Part shown: positions 1 to 6,401 of the stretch, piece by piece
Numbering within the stretch: the first letter of the stretch is position 1
Layout of the letters: each line of letters opens with the position of its first letter
DNA from: JAGQUL01 sp039811765
GTDB taxonomy: Bacteria > Actinomycetota > Thermoleophilia > Gaiellales > SKUG01
Length of the DNA stretch: 14,523 nt
NCBI GenBank assembly: GCA_039811765.1
Contig: JBDHZF010000066.1
Coordinates: forward strand, 1-14,523
Direction of reading: 5' to 3'
Position numbers and translations under genes: made by a program
The notes under the pieces: model-generated
What the model saw: the letters and a program-made list of their open reading frames with translations, nothing else
Databases searched by the model: none
What the model was told of the DNA's origin: nothing

Positions 1-1107
1 TCAGTGCTGCAGCTCGCTGGCGGCGCGGTGGCGCTCGATGGCGAGCTGGATGAGGCGGTCGACGACGTCGTTGAAGGAGTAGCCGCTCGCTGCGAACAGC
101 TTGGAGTACGCGCTCGTGGGGGTGCAGCCGGGCATCGTGTTGAGCTCGTTCACCACCACGCGCCCGTCGGGCGTCACGAAGCAGTCCACGCGCGCCAGGC
201 CCGAGCACTCGACGGCGCGGAACACGGCGAGCGCCACGCGCTGCACCTCGGCGGCCGCCTCGTCCGAGATGCGGGCGGGCACGCGCAGCGTCATGCGGCC
301 CTCCACGTACTTGGTCTCGAAGTCGTACCACTCGGCGTCGTCGGCGATGACGACCTCGCCCGGCACGCTCACGATCGGATCGTCGTTGCCGAGCACGCCG
401 CACTCGACCTCGATGCCCTCGATCGCCTGCTCGACGAGCACCTTGGAGTCGTGACGGAACGCGAGCGCGAGCGCGTCGCGCAGGGATGCCTCGTCGGTCG
501 CGCGGCTGATTCCGATCGACGAGCCCAGGCGCGCGGGCTTCACGAACATCGGGAAGGCGAGCTCGCTCGTGCAGCGCGCGACGATCGCATCGACGTCGTC
601 GCGCTTGTGGGCGACCACCTCGGGCGCCACCTCGATCCCGGCGTCGCGCAGCACGGCCTTGAAGATCGCCTTGTCCATGCCCACGGCGCTCGCGAGCACG
701 CCGTTGCCCACGTACGGCACGTCCGCCGTTTCGAGCAGCCCCTGGATCGTGCCGTCCTCGCCGAACGGGCCGTGCAGGACCGGGAAGATCACGTCGACGC
801 CGCTCAGGGCGTTGGACGGGCTCGTGACGGTTGCGGGGCGCACCTCGCTGCGGCGCGCCACCGACATCGGGCGCCCGTCGGCGCTCGGCTCGTCCGCGTC
901 GTCGTGCGCGGGGCGCGGGGCAGCCTCGGGCAGCGCGAGCTTCTTCGCGGTGGTGAGTCGCCACTCGCCGCTGCGTTCGATGAGCACCGGCACCGCGGTG
1001 TAGCGCTCGCCGTCGAGCGCCTCCATGATGCCGAGCGCGCTCAGGCGCGAGATGTCGTGCTCGGAGGATCGACCTCCGGCGAGGATGGCGACGTTCAGCT
1101 TGCGCAC
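1..1107 (-). CDS. ddl: D-alanine--D-alanine ligase
   Basis: This cytoplasmic ATP-grasp ligase joins two D-alanines using ATP, supplying the dipeptide that MurF adds to the peptidoglycan precursor. The 368-residue protein is full length. Family motifs run in order: GGRSSEHDIS near the N-terminus, HGPFGEDGTIQGLLE, PYVGNGVLASAVGMDK, the ATP-grasp segment FVKPARLGSSIGIS, ETKYVEG, and the metal/ATP site RVDCF followed by NELNTMPG. A polar insert of about 40 residues before VDVIFPVLHG is common in long-form Ddl. The start is GTG at 1107-1105, chosen because GAGGT lies 8 nt upstream and the protein begins directly with the first beta strand. The stop is at the window edge. The gene lies downstream of the kinase/PBP operon and the tRNA on the same strand, fitting a cell-wall role. 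Its leader is unusually structured (see 1108-1363). Confidence 0.97.
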   Translation of the reverse strand: MRKLNVAILAGGRSSEHDISRLSALGIMEALDGERYTAVPVLIERSGEWRLTTAKKLALPEAAPRPAHDDADEPSADGRPMSVARRSEVRPATVTSPSNALSGVDVIFPVLHGPFGEDGTIQGLLETADVPYVGNGVLASAVGMDKAIFKAVLRDAGIEVAPEVVAHKRDDVDAIVARCTSELAFPMFVKPARLGSSIGISRATDEASLRDALALAFRHDSKVLVEQAIEGIEVECGVLGNDDPIVSVPGEVVIADDAEWYDFETKYVEGRMTLRVPARISDEAAAEVQRVALAVFRAVECSGLARVDCFVTPDGRVVVNELNTMPGCTPTSAYSKLFAASGYSFNDVVDRLIQLAIERHRAASELQH

Positions 1108-1220
1108 GGGCGGCTACCTCGAAATCGTGGGACCCGGGGAAGGGTACCCGTTTCGACGCGCACGCGGCGAGGTCCTGCCGGCGCGGATGGCCGCTTCGTC
1201 CCTCCGCGATCCGAAAGACA
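1108..1220 (-). promoter_or_regulatory. ddl 5' leader, with possible Shine-Dalgarno occlusion
   Basis: This non-coding stretch separates the ddl start from the nearest hairpin element. On the minus strand the ribosome site CGAGGT (1121-1116) has an exact 6-nt complement ACCTCG at 1173-1168, which could hide it. A competing GGACC/GGTCC pairing is also present. Six base pairs across a loop of about 46 nt is weak and may be chance. I see no convincing -35/-10 pair in this part. Confidence 0.25.
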
Positions 1221-1283
1221 CGTGTGGCGACCCGATTCGGGTCGCCACACGGCCGGTTTCGCCAACTCTGCCTGAGCATAGCG
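1221..1283 (-). repeat. Hairpin element, copy A
   Basis: A perfect inverted repeat (arms 1221-1235 and 1237-1251, each 15 nt, GTGGCGACCC-type) is joined to a 25-nt box at 1259-1283. Read on the minus strand, the element starts CGCTATGCT, continues GGCAGAGTTGGCGAAACCG, and ends in the hairpin. No U-run follows on either strand, so it is not a classic intrinsic terminator. It matches copy B at 1305-1363 in architecture and sequence. Positions 1254-1268 are an exact 15-nt inverted match to the anticodon arm of the neighbouring tRNA. Its function is unknown; it could be a leader RNA structure for ddl, a small RNA, or a small dispersed palindromic repeat. Confidence 0.7.
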
Positions 1284-1304
1284 GGCGGGTGCGGCCGACG
1301 CGCC

Positions 1305-1363
1305 CGTGGCGGCCCGAGGGCCGCCACGTACATCGAACTCGCCAGTTCCGCCACAGGATAGCG
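1305..1363 (-). repeat. Hairpin element, copy B
   Basis: This is the second copy of the element at 1221. Its hairpin arms are CGTGGCGGCCC (1305-1315) and the complementary GGGCCGCCACG (1318-1328). The box at 1339-1363 is identical to that of copy A at 19 of 25 positions. On the minus strand it starts CGCTATCCTGTGGCGGAACTGGCGA. The arms differ from copy A at corresponding sites while remaining paired (CGACCC/GGGTCG versus CGGCCC/GGGCCG), so structure appears kept while sequence changed. The box loosely resembles the D-arm half of a tRNA-Leu (TGGCGGAA-TTGGC), so a tRNA-derived origin is possible. Confidence 0.65.
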
Positions 1364-1379
1364 AAATGACGACGACGCG

Positions 1380-1451
1380 TGGACCCGGCCGGAATCGAAC
1401 CGGCACCGTCGAGTTGGCGAAACCGAGATGCTGCCGTTACACCACGGGCCC
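1380..1451 (-). tRNA. tRNA gene, irregular; best read as tRNA-Ala(CGC)
   Basis: A cloverleaf folds on the minus strand. The acceptor arms GGGCCCG and CGGGTCC pair 7/7 with one G·U, at position 3:70, and the discriminator is A73; 3:70 G·U is the classic alanine identity element. The D-arm GTGT/GCAT has loop AACGGCA with G18G19. The T-arm GCCGG/CCGGC has loop TTCGATT. CCA is not encoded. The anticodon loop TTCGCCA gives CGC (Ala, GCG codons), agreeing with the acceptor. Two things are odd: the anticodon stem TCGGT/ACTCGA closes only with a bulged U (or with a C·C mismatch), and position 37 is C instead of a purine. The D-arm looks more like tRNA-Gln than canonical tRNA-Ala. It could therefore be a working unusual isoacceptor or a decaying tRNA. 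I am fairly sure it is a tRNA locus and much less sure of its identity. Confidence 0.75.
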
Positions 1452-1702
1452 TGCGCGTCTCGCCGGCGTCGCCGCGCCGGCTGGGAACAGCATCTCGGAG
1501 GAAATGTCACGCGTTGCGCGCACAATGCAACAAATGTGTGACGAATTTCATGAGAAGCCGTGACGAATTCGGCGGTGGGCCTCGCTTAGGGCGTTGCTCG
1601 GTTTGAGTCGCGCACGAGTCGTGACGCGTACGGACCTATCCGCTTTTTCTCCCAACAGGTGAAGGAAATTGCGGATGGGTGGATCGGCCAGGGGCGGGGC
1701 GC
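1452..1702 (-). promoter_or_regulatory. Spacer between pknB and the tRNA, with hairpin and phased repeat
   Basis: No protein gene is visible. Just upstream of the tRNA on the minus strand is a hairpin with arms at 1462-1468 and 1475-1481 (GCCGGCG/CGCCGGC). Before it, 1488-1498 is an exact 11-nt inverted match to tRNA bases at 1423-1433 (D-arm 3' strand and start of the anticodon stem). The decamer GTGACGAATT occurs twice in direct orientation on the plus strand, at 1538-1547 and 1560-1569, with starts 22 bp apart, about two helical turns. Nearby sequence is AT-richer than the surroundings, as expected of a promoter. No clear terminator follows pknB; the best candidate is a weak 6-bp ATCCGC/GCGGAT pairing. 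Confidence 0.4.
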
Positions 1703-3625
1703 TCAGGGCGTGGTGTCGTCGCCCGTGGTGTCGTCGCCCGTTGCGGCAGCGGCCTCGCCCACCGTGATTGTCACCGTTGAACCGACCGTGGTCACGGTGC
1801 CCGCCGTGGGATTGGTGGAGAGCACCGCGCCCACGCTCGACGGGTCGTCGGTCTGCTCGGTCTGCACGCTCACGCGGAAGCCCTGCGCTTGCAGCGACGA
1901 CGTGGCGTCCGCCTGCGAATCGCCGCCCACGTCCGGCACCGCGTTGTTGCCGGACGCCACCTGCAGCGTCACCGACGCGCCCGGCGCGACATTCGAGTTC
2001 GCGTCGATCGACTGCGCCAGCACCGTGCCCGACGCCTTCGACGAATCCACCGTCTCCACCTTCACCACCAAGTTCAGCGGATCGGCCTGCAGCGTGGAGC
2101 GCGCCGCGGTGAGCGTCTGGCCCACCACGTTCGGCATCGTCTCCTGCTGCGGACCGCTGCTGACCACCAGCGTGATCTGCGCGCCCGGATCCACGTCCGT
2201 GCCCGGCGTGGGATTGGTGCTGATGACGAATCCAGCGCGCACCGTGTCGCTCGACTGGCGCGTGCCCTCGCGCCACCGGAACCCGGCTTGCTCGAGCTCG
2301 TCGATCGCCACCTGGCGACGCTTGCCGGTCACGTCCGGCACCGCCACCTGCTCCGGCCCGCTGCTCACGGTGAGCTCCACGGTGGAGCCCTTGTCGGCGT
2401 CGTCGCCGCCCTGCGGGGACTGGTCCACCACCGTGCCCTCGTCCTCGTCGCTCGCCTCCTCGGTGACCTTCACCTCGAAGCCGGCGTCGATGACCTCGGC
2501 GCGCGCCGTGGCCACTTGCTTGCCGACCACGTCCGGCACCTGTACGCCGTCCTCGCCGGAGCCGCTCAGCAGCACGTACGCCGCCGCGCCCGCGAGCGCG
2601 AGCACGACCAACAACGGCAGGATCCATTTCCACGCCGAGCGGCCGTCCTCGTCGTCCTCGTCGTCCTCCGGCCATGCGGGTTCCGGCGGCACGGGCGTCT
2701 CGTAGGTGTGCACCGGGTTCGGCGCAAGCGGAGTGGTGGCCGCAGCGCTCGCGACCACGCGGGTCATCGCCGTGGTCTGGCCACCGTCGCGCGCGCGATC
2801 CAAGTCGGCGAGCATCTCGTCGGCCGAGTGGTAGCGGTTCGCGGGATCCTTCTCCATCGCCTTGAGGATGATGCTCTCCAGCTGCGGCGACACGTTCGGA
2901 TTGATCGCGGACGGGCGCGGCACCGGATCCTTCACGTGCTTGAGCGCCACGTTCACGGGGCTCTCGCCGTCGAACGGCACGCGGCCCGTCGCCATCTCGA
3001 ACATCACCACGCCCAGCGAGTACAGGTCGCTGGACGCCGACACGTCGTGGCCCTGCGCCTGCTCGGGCGAGAGGTACTGCGCCGTGCCCACGATCGAGCC
3101 GGCTTCGGTGAGGCCCTTCTCGGCGTCCTCGGCGGCGCGCGCGATGCCGAAGTCGGCGATCTTCAAGCGCCCGTCCGTGTCCACCATCATGTTGTGCGGC
3201 TTCACGTCGCGATGCACGATGCCGTTGCGGTGGGCGAAGCGAAGCGCGTGCAGCGCCTGCCGCCCGTAGGCGAGCACTTCCTGCTCTGTGAGACCGCCGC
3301 GACGGCGCACGAGATCCTTGAGCGTCATGCCGTCCACGTACTCCATCGCGATGTAGTACGTGCCGTCGGCGTGACCGCGATCGTAGACCTGCACAATGTT
3401 CGGGTGGTTGAGGCGCGCCGCGGCGCTGGCCTCGCGCAGGAACCGCTCGACGAACTGGGAATCCACGGCGTAGCGCTGGTGCAGCACCTTGATCGCCACG
3501 CGGCGGCCGAGCGTTTCGTCCTCGGCGAGGTAGACGTTCGCCATGCCGCCCGTACCGATGCGCTTTGCAATGCGGTACCGGTCGTCGAATGTGGTGCCAA
3601 CCAGTGGGTCGTTCATCGTCGTCAT
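1703..3625 (-). CDS. pknB: Serine/threonine protein kinase PknB with four PASTA domains
   Basis: This transmembrane receptor kinase senses muropeptide/lipid II through outer PASTA repeats and phosphorylates division and wall-synthesis proteins. Of 640 residues, about 16-280 form a complete kinase domain: P-loop GTGGMANVY (24-32), lysine in VAIK (~46), HRDVKPHN (~138-145), DFG (~158) and GTAQYLSPEQ. A proline/acidic linker (EDDEDDEDG) leads to one membrane helix (~332-353), then four PASTA repeats to about 625 and a GDDTTGDDTTP tail. The activation loop LTEAGSIVGT keeps the first of the two threonines phosphorylated in M. tuberculosis PknB but has Ala at the second. The start is ATG at 3625 (GGAG just upstream); ATG at 3616 is an alternative. 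Further open frame up to 3856 overlaps pbpA and is rejected. It is last in the fhaA-pknB operon, 37 nt after pbpA. No second kinase (pknA) is present. Confidence 0.97.
   Translation of the reverse strand: MTTMNDPLVGTTFDDRYRIAKRIGTGGMANVYLAEDETLGRRVAIKVLHQRYAVDSQFVERFLREASAAARLNHPNIVQVYDRGHADGTYYIAMEYVDGMTLKDLVRRRGGLTEQEVLAYGRQALHALRFAHRNGIVHRDVKPHNMMVDTDGRLKIADFGIARAAEDAEKGLTEAGSIVGTAQYLSPEQAQGHDVSASSDLYSLGVVMFEMATGRVPFDGESPVNVALKHVKDPVPRPSAINPNVSPQLESIILKAMEKDPANRYHSADEMLADLDRARDGGQTTAMTRVVASAAATTPLAPNPVHTYETPVPPEPAWPEDDEDDEDGRSAWKWILPLLVVLALAGAAAYVLLSGSGEDGVQVPDVVGKQVATARAEVIDAGFEVKVTEEASDEDEGTVVDQSPQGGDDADKGSTVELTVSSGPEQVAVPDVTGKRRQVAIDELEQAGFRWREGTRQSSDTVRAGFVISTNPTPGTDVDPGAQITLVVSSGPQQETMPNVVGQTLTAARSTLQADPLNLVVKVETVDSSKASGTVLAQSIDANSNVAPGASVTLQVASGNNAVPDVGGDSQADATSSLQAQGFRVSVQTEQTDDPSSVGAVLSTNPTAGTVTTVGSTVTITVGEAAAATGDDTTGDDTTP
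1710..1739. repeat. 15-bp tandem repeat, two copies, in the 3' end of pknB
   Basis: Two perfect copies of a 15-bp unit (1710-1724 and 1725-1739) encode the extracellular GDDTT-GDDTT tail of PknB. The unit is a multiple of three, so copy-number change would keep the frame. Confidence 0.85.
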
Positions 3626-3662
3626 TCTGCTCCGCCTACCCGTTCGACGTCTCGATTCCAAA

Positions 3663-5111
3663 TCATTCCGCGCGCAGCAACGATTCCAGCACGTCTCGCG
3701 CGATCGGTGCTGCAACAGTGCCGCCCGTGCCACCGCTGGGCACGTCCTCAATAGCCACTGCGATCGCCGCCCGCGGGTTGTTCGCGGGCGCGAACGCCAC
3801 GAACCATGCCACGAGACGACCGTTGCCGACGTCTGCAGTACCCGTCTTGCCCGCAATGTTGATCCCCGGCAGCTGCACCGCGGTGCCCGTGCCCTCTTCG
3901 ACCACGTGCTCCATCATCTCCGTGAGTTCGTCCGCAGTTTGCTCGCTCATCGCGGTCGACCACGTCTCGTGGCGACCCTTGCGGGTGCCGCGGCCGTGGC
4001 CGGGGCGGCGAACGTCGTCGAGCAGCGTGGGCTTGGGAACATCGCCGCCGTTCGCGATCGCGGCGGTGACGAGCGCCATCTGCAGCGGCGTCACGAGCAG
4101 GCGCTCCTGCCCGATCGCGACGCGCGCCACGTCCACCGCGTCGGATTCGGCGAGCTGCTTGCCGTTCGTGCCGTAGAGGCCGCTCGCGCGCACCTCGTCC
4201 ACGGGCAGCGCTTCCAGTGGCGGACGCTGGAAGAAGCCGAACTTCTCCATTTGTTCGCGCAGCTTCGCGTCGCCGAGCTCCGTGCCGAGCTGCGCGAACG
4301 TGGTGTTGTAGGAGTGCGTCAGCGCCTCGGCGAACGTGTGGCCGGCCGGCGCGACTTCGCCGAAGTAGTTGTGCACGTCCTCGCCCGGCGTGGGGAAGGA
4401 CGTGCCGCCCTTGAAGGTGCGATCGGGGGAGACGCCGTCTTCGAGCGCTGCGGTCGCCGTGACGAGCTTGAACGTGGACCCGGGCGGATACGCGCCCTGC
4501 GTGACGCGGTTGAGCAGCGACGATCCGCCGCTGCGCGTGATCGCGTCGAAATCCGTGATCGCCTGTTGGTTGCGGAACGTGGGCGACGACGCGGACACGA
4601 GCACGCGTCCGGTGGATGGCTCGAGCGCCACGACCGCGCCCTTGCGACCGTCCAGTTGGTCCTGCGCGATCTGCTGCGCCTGCGAATCGATCGTGAGGCG
4701 CACGTCGTCGCCCACGGGGGTGTCGTCGCCGTCGAGCAGCCCCACCACCGCGCCGAGGTTGCGTGAAGAGCCGGTGAGCGAGTCGTTCATCGCGCGTTCC
4801 ACGCCCGCGCGCGAATGGCCGGGCGTGTCGTAGCCGAGCACATGCGCGGCGAGCGTGCCCTTCGGGTACAGGCGCGACCAGAGCGTGTCGCCGTTGTCGC
4901 CAACGTGCTTCACGCGGCTTGCGATGCGCACGCCGTCGCTGGTGGTGACGAACCCGCGCGCCACTCGCTGCTCGTAGTAGCGCGTCTGGTTGTTCGCGTC
5001 CTTCTGGCGCAGCTCGCCGGCCGCCACGACCTGCCACCACGTGAGCATGATCACGATGGCGGCGAAGCCGGCGCCGAGCGCCGCGAACACGCGTGCGATG
5101 CGTCGATTCAT
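3663..5111 (-). CDS. pbpA: Class B penicillin-binding protein PbpA (transpeptidase)
   Basis: This D,D-transpeptidase cross-links new peptidoglycan on the outer face of the membrane and partners RodA. Of 482 residues, an N-terminal membrane anchor (about 8-31) is followed by the dimerisation/linker region and the transpeptidase domain. All three active-site motifs are present: STFK with nucleophile Ser at 212, SYN at 267-269 and KTGT at 422-425. The start ATG at 5111 overlaps the rodA stop codon in an ATGA junction, which implies translational coupling and fixes the start. The reading frame continues upstream through rodA to 6197, but only as an out-of-frame shadow. Length and order match PbpA of the actinobacterial cluster. 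In M. tuberculosis PbpA is a PknB substrate; no phosphosite can be assigned here. Confidence 0.96.
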   Translation of the reverse strand: MNRRIARVFAALGAGFAAIVIMLTWWQVVAAGELRQKDANNQTRYYEQRVARGFVTTSDGVRIASRVKHVGDNGDTLWSRLYPKGTLAAHVLGYDTPGHSRAGVERAMNDSLTGSSRNLGAVVGLLDGDDTPVGDDVRLTIDSQAQQIAQDQLDGRKGAVVALEPSTGRVLVSASSPTFRNQQAITDFDAITRSGGSSLLNRVTQGAYPPGSTFKLVTATAALEDGVSPDRTFKGGTSFPTPGEDVHNYFGEVAPAGHTFAEALTHSYNTTFAQLGTELGDAKLREQMEKFGFFQRPPLEALPVDEVRASGLYGTNGKQLAESDAVDVARVAIGQERLLVTPLQMALVTAAIANGGDVPKPTLLDDVRRPGHGRGTRKGRHETWSTAMSEQTADELTEMMEHVVEEGTGTAVQLPGINIAGKTGTADVGNGRLVAWFVAFAPANNPRAAIAVAIEDVPSGGTGGTVAAPIARDVLESLLRAE

Positions 5112-6400
5112 GCTGGCGCCGCCTCGCGTATTCGCTCCGCCGCGCCGCGGTGGGAGACGATCAGCAACAAGCCGACGAGCAGCCAGTTCGCGAGCAGGCT
5201 CGAACCGCCGTAGCTGACGAACGGGAGCGTCTGGCCGGTGAGCGGCAACAGGCGAACCACGCCGCCGACGATGATGATCGCCTGCATCGCGAACACGGCG
5301 CTCAGGCCGAACGCGAGCAGCTTCGAGAAGCCGTCGCGGCAGCCCGCGGCGATCGCGAAGCCGCGCCACGCGAACACCACGTACAGCAGCAGCACGCCCA
5401 CGGCGCCCACCCAGCCGAGCTCGTCGGCGAGCACAGCGAAGACGAAGTCGGTTTGCGCGTCCGGGATCACGGTGTTGCCGTTCGCGAGCACGACGTAGCC
5501 TTGGCCGAGGCCGCGCCCGAGCAGCCCGCCGTCCGCGATCGAGTACAGCGCCTGCAGCGGCTGGTAGCCGCGCCCGGACGGATCGGCCCACGGATCGAGC
5601 CAGATGTCGAAGCGCGAGCGCACGTGCGCCGCGACGCGATAGACCATCACGGCGCCTGCCGCGAACGCAGCGCCGCCAACGACGGGGTACCAAGCGCGAC
5701 CCGTCGCCACGTAGACGAGCAGCAGGAACGAGCCGTAGAAGAGCAGGCTGGTGCCGAAGTCGTTCATCGCCACGAGCAGTGCGAGGCTCAGCAGCCAGAA
5801 CAGCAGCAAGGGGCCGAGGTGCTTGGGCGAGAAGCGCAGCGCCAGCAGCTCGCGATTCTCTCGAAGATACGCGGCGAGGAAGACGACGATCCCGATCTTC
5901 GCGAACTCGCCGGGCTGGATCTGGATCACTCCGGGAATTCGGATCCACAGCTGCGACCCGTTCACGGTGGTGCCCAGCGGACTGATCGTGAGCAGCAGCG
6001 CGAGCACGGAGACGGCGGCGATCACGTACTTGTAGCGTTCGAGCGAGTGGTGGTCGCGAAGCAGCAGCACGAGCGCGCAGAGCAGGACGAGCGCCACGAC
6101 GAACCATGCGGTCTGCTTGCCGGCGAGATCCGGGCGGATGCGGTACGTCATCATGATGCCGATGCCGGTGAGCATACCGGCGAGCGGCAGCAGCCACGGA
6201 TCGGCGAGTGGCACGGCGCGGCGAACCACGAGGTGGGCGGCGAGCAGCAGCGCGAGGAACGCGGCGCCCCAGCCAAGCGCCTCCCAGGAGGCGACTTTCT
6301 GACGTGACAGCCAGACCGTTCCGTAGCCGGCGGTCACGGCGACTCCGACGATCGCGAGCCAGATCGCCTCCACGGCGCGAGGAGAACGCGCGCGCGGCAT
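5108..6400 (-). CDS. rodA: RodA/FtsW-family (SEDS) peptidoglycan glycosyltransferase
   Basis: This multipass membrane protein polymerises lipid II into glycan strands and acts with PbpA. Of 430 residues, about 12 hydrophobic segments can be drawn. SEDS signatures are IQPGEFAKI (about 161-169; the usual form is IQPSEF), the extracellular catalytic-Asp motif NDFGTSLLF (Asp ~214), IPDAQTDFVFAVLADELG (313-330) and LPFVSYGGSSLL (392-403). The start ATG at 6400 lies one base after the pstP stop (TGA-C-ATG), and the stop overlaps the pbpA start by ATGA. Position between pstP and pbpA argues for RodA rather than FtsW; biochemically the two families are hard to tell apart from sequence. Confidence 0.95.
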   Translation of the reverse strand: MPRARSPRAVEAIWLAIVGVAVTAGYGTVWLSRQKVASWEALGWGAAFLALLLAAHLVVRRAVPLADPWLLPLAGMLTGIGIMMTYRIRPDLAGKQTAWFVVALVLLCALVLLLRDHHSLERYKYVIAAVSVLALLLTISPLGTTVNGSQLWIRIPGVIQIQPGEFAKIGIVVFLAAYLRENRELLALRFSPKHLGPLLLFWLLSLALLVAMNDFGTSLLFYGSFLLLVYVATGRAWYPVVGGAAFAAGAVMVYRVAAHVRSRFDIWLDPWADPSGRGYQPLQALYSIADGGLLGRGLGQGYVVLANGNTVIPDAQTDFVFAVLADELGWVGAVGVLLLYVVFAWRGFAIAAGCRDGFSKLLAFGLSAVFAMQAIIIVGGVVRLLPLTGQTLPFVSYGGSSLLANWLLVGLLLIVSHRGAAERIREAAPA

Positions 6401-6401
6401 G

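Noticed and set aside
1221..1251. Intrinsic terminator of the tRNA
   Set aside because: The stem is strong but no T-run follows on the minus strand, and a similar structure is repeated at 1305; it is called a repeat element instead.
1108..1363. T-box riboswitch controlling ddl
   Set aside because: The tRNA complement suggested it, but I find no TGGNACC T-box sequence or terminator/antiterminator pair, and a 15-nt complement is far longer than a T-box specifier.
1536..1551. CRP/FNR box at TGTGACGAATTTCATG
   Set aside because: Only the left half and TCA of the right half fit; the second repeat copy does not fit at all, so the direct-repeat reading is better.
1306..1563. Plus-strand peptide across the tRNA
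   Set aside because: Reading antisense through a tRNA commonly produces such spurious peptides; no ribosome site or homology is visible.
1889..3754. Long plus-strand frame (621 codons) opposite pknB
   Set aside because: The product is His/Arg/Val-rich low-complexity protein, the usual antisense shadow of a high-GC gene; the minus strand carries a complete kinase.
3626..3856. N-terminal extension of PknB to 3856
   Set aside because: It would overlap the end of pbpA by about 190 nt and adds an Arg-rich sequence foreign to the family; the kinase begins normally at 3625.
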